A stretch of DNA of 6,753 nucleotides, from contig SMXE01000064.1 of NCBI GenBank assembly GCA_004357015.1, positions 1-6,753 on the forward strand. Direction: 5' to 3'. The position numbers were made by a program, and so were the translations under genes. This DNA is from Caldithrix sp. Its GTDB lineage: Bacteria; Zhuqueibacterota; Zhuqueibacteria; Oceanimicrobiales; Oceanimicrobiaceae. This document shows, piece by piece, positions 4,604 to 6,753 of this stretch. Under the pieces are notes generated by a model. It made no database searches and was not told the DNA's origin. It was given only the letters and a program-made list of their open reading frames with translations. The number at the start of each line of letters is the position of its first letter. Position 1 is the stretch's first letter.

Positions 4604-5317
4604 TCATGCATCCGGATTTTGACAATCTTTGCCCTTTCGCTGGTTGCACAAACGCCAGCGAATTTTCGCAGCCCAATAATCAAAAATGTTTTCTACGTCT
4701 CTCCAAAATCCCCCTCCCTTGCCAAGTTTTTTGCCACCCGCGCGCCGGTCTATTCCGGCTGCAAGGAGCTTCCCTGATAGTGAGTCGACGAGTCTAGCCT
4801 CCACACTCGCTTGACCAACGAAAGAGTGTGTGCCACTCGCCAATTTTTTCCCAGCAGATAGGAGATGGGCCTGGGGTACAATGGTTGAGACTGTATCCAG
4901 AAAAGGCATACCATGTTCAACATCAGTGAGCGCCACAGAGAGACGCATCACATCAGGCCCAGAGGATTGCACGATGGTATAATCCTTGGATAATTGTTCA
5001 GAAAGTTTCTGATGAAAGGAATTGGCCAGAGCCCGTACGTCGTCCTGGGGTATCACATCGGCCTCAGCAGTGGCCACAGAATCTTTCCCTAACCAAACGG
5101 TCACCGCATCCAGCATGATCTTATCGTACTTGCGCCACTTGGCTTTGGGATTCATATACACGAGATTGGCTTCCCCTTCTTTGCCGGGTTGTAACAATGG
5201 ATAGACATTGACCAGAAATCCGCGTTTGATATCCTGATCTTTGACTTGATAGGTGTCGGCACACCCACCTACCCACATGACTATCCCCACCACGCCTGCA
5301 AGTAACTTCCAATTCAT
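4604..5317 (-). CDS. DUF3313-type predicted lipoprotein
   Basis: A 237-residue predicted lipoprotein. The N-terminus MNWKLLAGVVGIVMWVGGC is a short signal peptide with lipobox VGGC, placing lipidation at Cys19. The mature protein begins ADTYQVKDQDIKRGFLVN. YMNPKAKWRKYDKIMLDAVTV (54-74) matches the DUF3313 pattern of an 'Y..p.adw..Y..v.l.pv' segment. It is followed by LANSFHQKLSEQLSKDYTIV (97-116), RLSVALTDVE (125-134), GQASVEARLVDSLSGKLLAAG (168-188) and the C-terminal FDYWAAKIRWRLCNQRKG (212-229). The family has no established function and members are envelope lipoproteins. The start is set by AGGAGG (5325-5330 on the + strand as CCTCCT), seven bases upstream. Downstream is a GC hairpin and upstream a leader hairpin. 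It is convergent with the glycine-zipper gene. The family call is good; the role is unknown. Confidence 0.82.
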   Translation of the reverse strand: MNWKLLAGVVGIVMWVGGCADTYQVKDQDIKRGFLVNVYPLLQPGKEGEANLVYMNPKAKWRKYDKIMLDAVTVWLGKDSVATAEADVIPQDDVRALANSFHQKLSEQLSKDYTIVQSSGPDVMRLSVALTDVEHGMPFLDTVSTIVPQAHLLSAGKKLASGTHSFVGQASVEARLVDSLSGKLLAAGIDRRAGGKKLGKGGGFWRDVENIFDYWAAKIRWRLCNQRKGKDCQNPDA

Positions 5318-5335
5318 CGCAATACCTCCTGTTAG

Positions 5336-5362
5336 CTCACCCAGAATCCCTCGAAGGGTGAG
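5336..5362 (-). promoter_or_regulatory. Leader hairpin just upstream of the DUF3313 ribosome-binding site
   Basis: CTCACCC (5336-5342) and GGGTGAG (5356-5362) form a perfect 7-bp stem with a 13-base loop in the 5' leader of the - strand lipoprotein gene. The stem ends five bases from the AGGAGG. It could affect mRNA stability or ribosome access, or be incidental. No known riboswitch consensus is recognised. Confidence 0.35.
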
Positions 5363-5382
5363 AAAAGATGACGGTTGATAAT

Positions 5383-5547
5383 TTATGTGTCGACAAACTC
5401 TAGCAAGCCTTCCACCAATCTATATTGCGTCCCCGCATATTCACCATGATTAGCCATGGTGGCATGACAGTTCTTACAGAAAAGGGTTCGATTAAGTCAA
5501 ATAACGAGCAGATTGTCAACGGACCAGTCTGAAGCCGTTCGCTTTTG
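5383..5547 (-). pseudogene. Decayed gene remnant, HNH-nuclease-like C-terminus (or CxxCH protein)
   Basis: Reading the - strand in one frame gives QKRTASDWSVDNLLVI, an in-frame TGA (5497-5499), then LNRTLFCKNCHATMANHG and on to EGLLEFVDT before TAA. 'DWSVDNLLVI' followed by 'LFCKNCHA' resembles the C-terminus of HNH endonucleases, where '..W..eNL..lC.nCH' closes the zinc-finger-like nuclease motif. CKNCH also fits a haem-binding CxxCH, so a c-type cytochrome remnant is an alternative. There is no start codon, no ribosome-binding site and one internal stop. Readable similarity ends about 15 bases before the tag at 5562, so the upstream part may have been removed there. A small palindrome, CACCATG with CATGGTG (5442-5461), lies inside. 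This is pattern recognition only and family assignment is weak. Confidence 0.35.
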
Positions 5548-5561
5548 AAAAAGAAAATGAA

Positions 5562-5576
5562 ATGGTGTCAGACTTG
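5562..5576 (+). repeat. Solo RAYT-linked tag ATGGTGTCAGACTTG
   Basis: Exact 15-base match to the sequence 42 bases upstream of the transposase ATG at 6506, in the same orientation, 888 bp away. No transposase coding sequence follows this copy. It contains the small dyad GTC-A-GAC. It lies next to the break point of the decayed gene on the - strand. Confidence 0.65.
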
Positions 5577-5772
5577 GCTCAATTGCCTAACATACCCTCT
5601 CCTTCTTTCTTTATCAGGCCCGCGTGAAACATGAGAAAGGGAAAAAGGGAACGGTTTCAATAAAAGATCTATGCGACAAGATAGTGGGATATTCAGGGAA
5701 ACATCTACTTGTTATATCTCCTTTTGACTATGGTTTGAATCCCATTGCCAAAAATGGCATACGCCCTCTGCC
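5577..5772. other. Intergenic stretch with no supported gene
   Basis: Part of the roughly 320-base gap between the decayed remnant and the next - strand gene. A GTG-initiated open frame crosses it in + sense (5624-5872), but it lacks a ribosome-binding site, has no recognisable family and runs through a perfect hairpin, so I do not call it. A short stem, TGCCA with TGGCA (5747-5760), is present. Nothing else is evident. Confidence 0.6.
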
Positions 5773-5807
5773 GTATCAGGCAAAGGAAACATGCCTTTGC
5801 CTGATAC
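5773..5807 (-). terminator. Perfect 14-bp hairpin downstream of the helical periplasmic gene
   Basis: GTATCAGGCAAAGG (5773-5786) and CCTTTGCCTGATAC (5794-5807) are perfect inverted repeats with a 7-base loop. It lies 61 bases beyond the stop of the - strand gene ending at 5869. No T-run follows on either strand, so it may be a processing or stabilising stem or a repeat-type palindrome rather than a standard intrinsic terminator. Confidence 0.5.
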
Positions 5808-5868
5808 CAGGTGAACGGTTCTCTCCCTTACACCACCATTCATCACAGCTGTTGAAGGAGTCTTCCCA

Positions 5869-6348
5869 TTAATACATAAGGGGAATTTCTGCTGCGAGTC
5901 CAAATTTAATGATGGCGCGGATTTTGTTTTCGATTTGTAAGTACCGGGCTACTTTATAGGCAGGCAGCACTTTTCCAATTTTTGCCATATACTTAATCTT
6001 GAGCTTCAGTTCTTCAGCTTCCCACTTCAAGTACTCTTTGATGAGTTTTGCGGCAATATCATTGGCGATAGGTCCTTTGTTATAGGCCTCCGCATACTCC
6101 GAAATCAGGAGGCCCAGTTGACTATTTTTCATCTGTAGTTCTTTTTGATACATATCGTAAAAAGGCCAAAAGTCCTTGCCTTCTTGCTCAGTCAGTTCCA
6201 TATTCATGGAGACCAACAATTTTTTATCAGCCTTGATTTTATCGGCTAAAATGTCCATATCCACCTCTGTAGGCGGTTGGGCCATTGCAGGTGTGGCAAG
6301 CATGAATAGGGCGAGAAAGACACACAGGCTGGTCAGAGTGCTTTTCAT
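5869..6348 (-). CDS. Small helical periplasmic protein, unassigned (Spy/CpxP-like in general appearance)
   Basis: A 159-residue predicted periplasmic protein. Residues 1-23 are a clear signal peptide (MKSTL, hydrophobic core, then TPAMA with cleavage before QPP). The mature part is almost entirely helical and rich in Lys, Glu, Leu and Met, without cysteines. Recognisable stretches are KKLLVSMNMELTEQEGKDFWPFYDMYQKEL (about 42-71), similar to the 'mnLTe.E...FWpvYe.Y' pattern of small exported proteins in several environmental bacteria, and LIKEYLKWEAEELKLKIKYM (102-121). LTEQEG and the Met-rich helices are reminiscent of the LTxxQ motif of Spy/CpxP periplasmic proteins, but I do not claim membership. 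The start is supported by AGGAGA six bases upstream and by a promoter at 6412-6440. A hairpin follows the stop. It is divergent from the transposase gene. Function is unknown. Confidence 0.8.
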   Translation of the reverse strand: MKSTLTSLCVFLALFMLATPAMAQPPTEVDMDILADKIKADKKLLVSMNMELTEQEGKDFWPFYDMYQKELQMKNSQLGLLISEYAEAYNKGPIANDIAAKLIKEYLKWEAEELKLKIKYMAKIGKVLPAYKVARYLQIENKIRAIIKFGLAAEIPLMY

Positions 6349-6411
6349 TTACATCTCCTTTTTTTTTAGTGGTAAAGTTTTTGAGGAAGAACGCTCATCA
6401 ATCAGAGAGGC

Positions 6412-6440
6412 ATCATAACCCAAAGAGCCCCTCTAAACAA
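6412..6440 (-). promoter_or_regulatory. Predicted sigma70-type promoter for the helical periplasmic gene
   Basis: On the - strand, TTGTTT (6435-6440) and TATGAT (6412-6417) are separated by exactly 17 bases. This is a good sigma70 arrangement, about 60 bases upstream of the ATG at 6348. Part of an imperfect dyad (AGAGGGGC with GCCTCTCT) lies between and around the two boxes and could be an operator. The prediction is from consensus only. Confidence 0.55.
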
Positions 6441-6449
6441 AATTTAAAT

Positions 6450-6464
6450 ATGGTGTCAGACTTG
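6450..6464 (+). repeat. RAYT-linked tag upstream of the transposase gene
   Basis: ATGGTGTCAGACTTG, followed by ATTAAAATTGAG, lies 41 bases before the transposase start. It is identical over 15 bases to 5562-5576 and matches the split inverted copy at 4406-4440. Such tags commonly mark the left border of REP-associated transposase units, so this probably is the upstream end of the element. The downstream end is outside the window. Confidence 0.65.
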
Positions 6465-6505
6465 ATTAAAATTGAGTAATTCCAATGAAGCTGTTACCGT
6501 AGACC

Positions 6506-6753
6506 ATGCCACGTCATCCACGCCTTCATGCCTCGGGTCTCCTGTTTCACATCATAGTCCGAGGCAATAATAAGCAAGAAATTTACCTGGACTCAAAGGA
6601 CTATGAGGAATTCCTCGCTGCCATGGAAGGCACTCGCACGCGGTATCCCTTTTATCTCTACGCGTATGTGCTCATGCCAAACCACTTTCATCTTCTGGTG
6701 GAAGTTCGTAAGACGCCCACCGCGCGGCTGATGCAGGCGTTATTGACACGGTA
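6506..6753 (+). CDS. REP-associated tyrosine transposase (RAYT, IS200-like Y1 family), 3' truncated by window
   Basis: The first 82 codons of a Y1-type transposase; the frame is still open at the window edge. The N-terminus MPRHPRLHASGLLFHIIVRGNNKQEIYLD is typical of RAYTs ('..yHv..RGnnrq.iF.d..d'). YVLMPNHFHLLVEV (54-67) carries the HUH metal-binding pair His60-Phe-His62. The catalytic tyrosine, expected further downstream, is not visible. From family knowledge, these enzymes nick and join single-stranded DNA at REP-type hairpins and are often domesticated, single-copy genes that disperse short repeats. The ATG at 6506 gives the canonical N-terminus, but no strong Shine-Dalgarno precedes it (ACCGTAGACC), suggesting low expression. 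The upstream tag at 6450 and its relatives at 5562 and 4406 fit a source of dispersed repeats. An intact gene cannot be confirmed from this part. Confidence 0.92.
   Translation, partial: MPRHPRLHASGLLFHIIVRGNNKQEIYLDSKDYEEFLAAMEGTRTRYPFYLYAYVLMPNHFHLLVEVRKTPTARLMQALLTR

Noticed and set aside
5442..5461. Palindrome CACCATG-ATTAGC-CATGGTG as an operator.
   Set aside because: It falls inside the decayed coding remnant and has no nearby promoter. A chance or coding origin is more likely.
5488..5503. TTCGATTAAGTCAAAT as a further copy of the RAYT-linked tag.
   Set aside because: Only a short, gapped resemblance to TTCGATTTAATCAAGTC at 4402. It lacks the GGTGTC part.
5624..5872. An 82-codon GTG-started open frame on the + strand.
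   Set aside because: No ribosome-binding site, no recognisable family, crosses a perfect 14-bp inverted repeat and runs up to the convergent gene. Best read as chance.

Overview
The window reads as a chromosomal accessory segment of a Gram-negative bacterium. Two predicted lipoproteins, several Sec-exported small proteins and a REP-associated transposase all fit a diderm. My best guess is a Nitrospira-like member of the Nitrospirota, because DUF4410/DUF3313 lipoproteins, a glycine-zipper protein and the compact 164-bp intergenic repeat resemble what I recall from Nitrospira genomes. This is memory and inference; there is no rRNA or other decisive marker here.

Left part (1-3543): five genes all on the + strand. 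They are the 3' end of an alkaline-phosphatase-superfamily phosphodiesterase, a DUF4410-type lipoprotein, a four-helix-bundle (S23/IVS family) protein, an AI-2E/PerM-type membrane transporter, and a small exported protein resembling the allene-oxide-cyclase barrel group. Each of the four gaps between them is filled, almost from stop codon to ribosome-binding site, by an AT-rich array of about 7-bp units (RTGAAMA). In each array the units run in one sense on the left and in the reverse complement on the right, so the array can fold into a long hairpin. A conserved asymmetric core (about GATAAATGAAAAATTGGTCTCTA) lies in each array: forward in the first two, reversed in the last two. The four-helix-bundle gene is therefore bracketed by inverted, nearly identical copies. 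This is the most unusual structure in the window.

Middle part (3544-4603): a 164-bp GC-rich element with terminal inverted repeats, a second 70-bp element with similar ends, then a glycine-zipper exported protein, a gap holding a split copy of a short dispersed tag, and a strong GC hairpin.

Right part (4604-6753): on the - strand, a DUF3313-type lipoprotein, a decayed HNH-like (or CxxCH-containing) gene remnant, and a small helical periplasmic protein with a recognisable sigma70-type promoter. The window ends inside a + strand REP-associated tyrosine transposase (RAYT, IS200-like Y1 family). The 15-base tag ATGGTGTCAGACTTG just upstream of this transposase recurs at 5562 and, split and inverted, at 4406-4440, so RAYT-linked repeats appear to have seeded the region.

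No shared pathway can be read from the genes. The common theme is small envelope or exported proteins set in a repeat-rich, recombinogenic neighbourhood.
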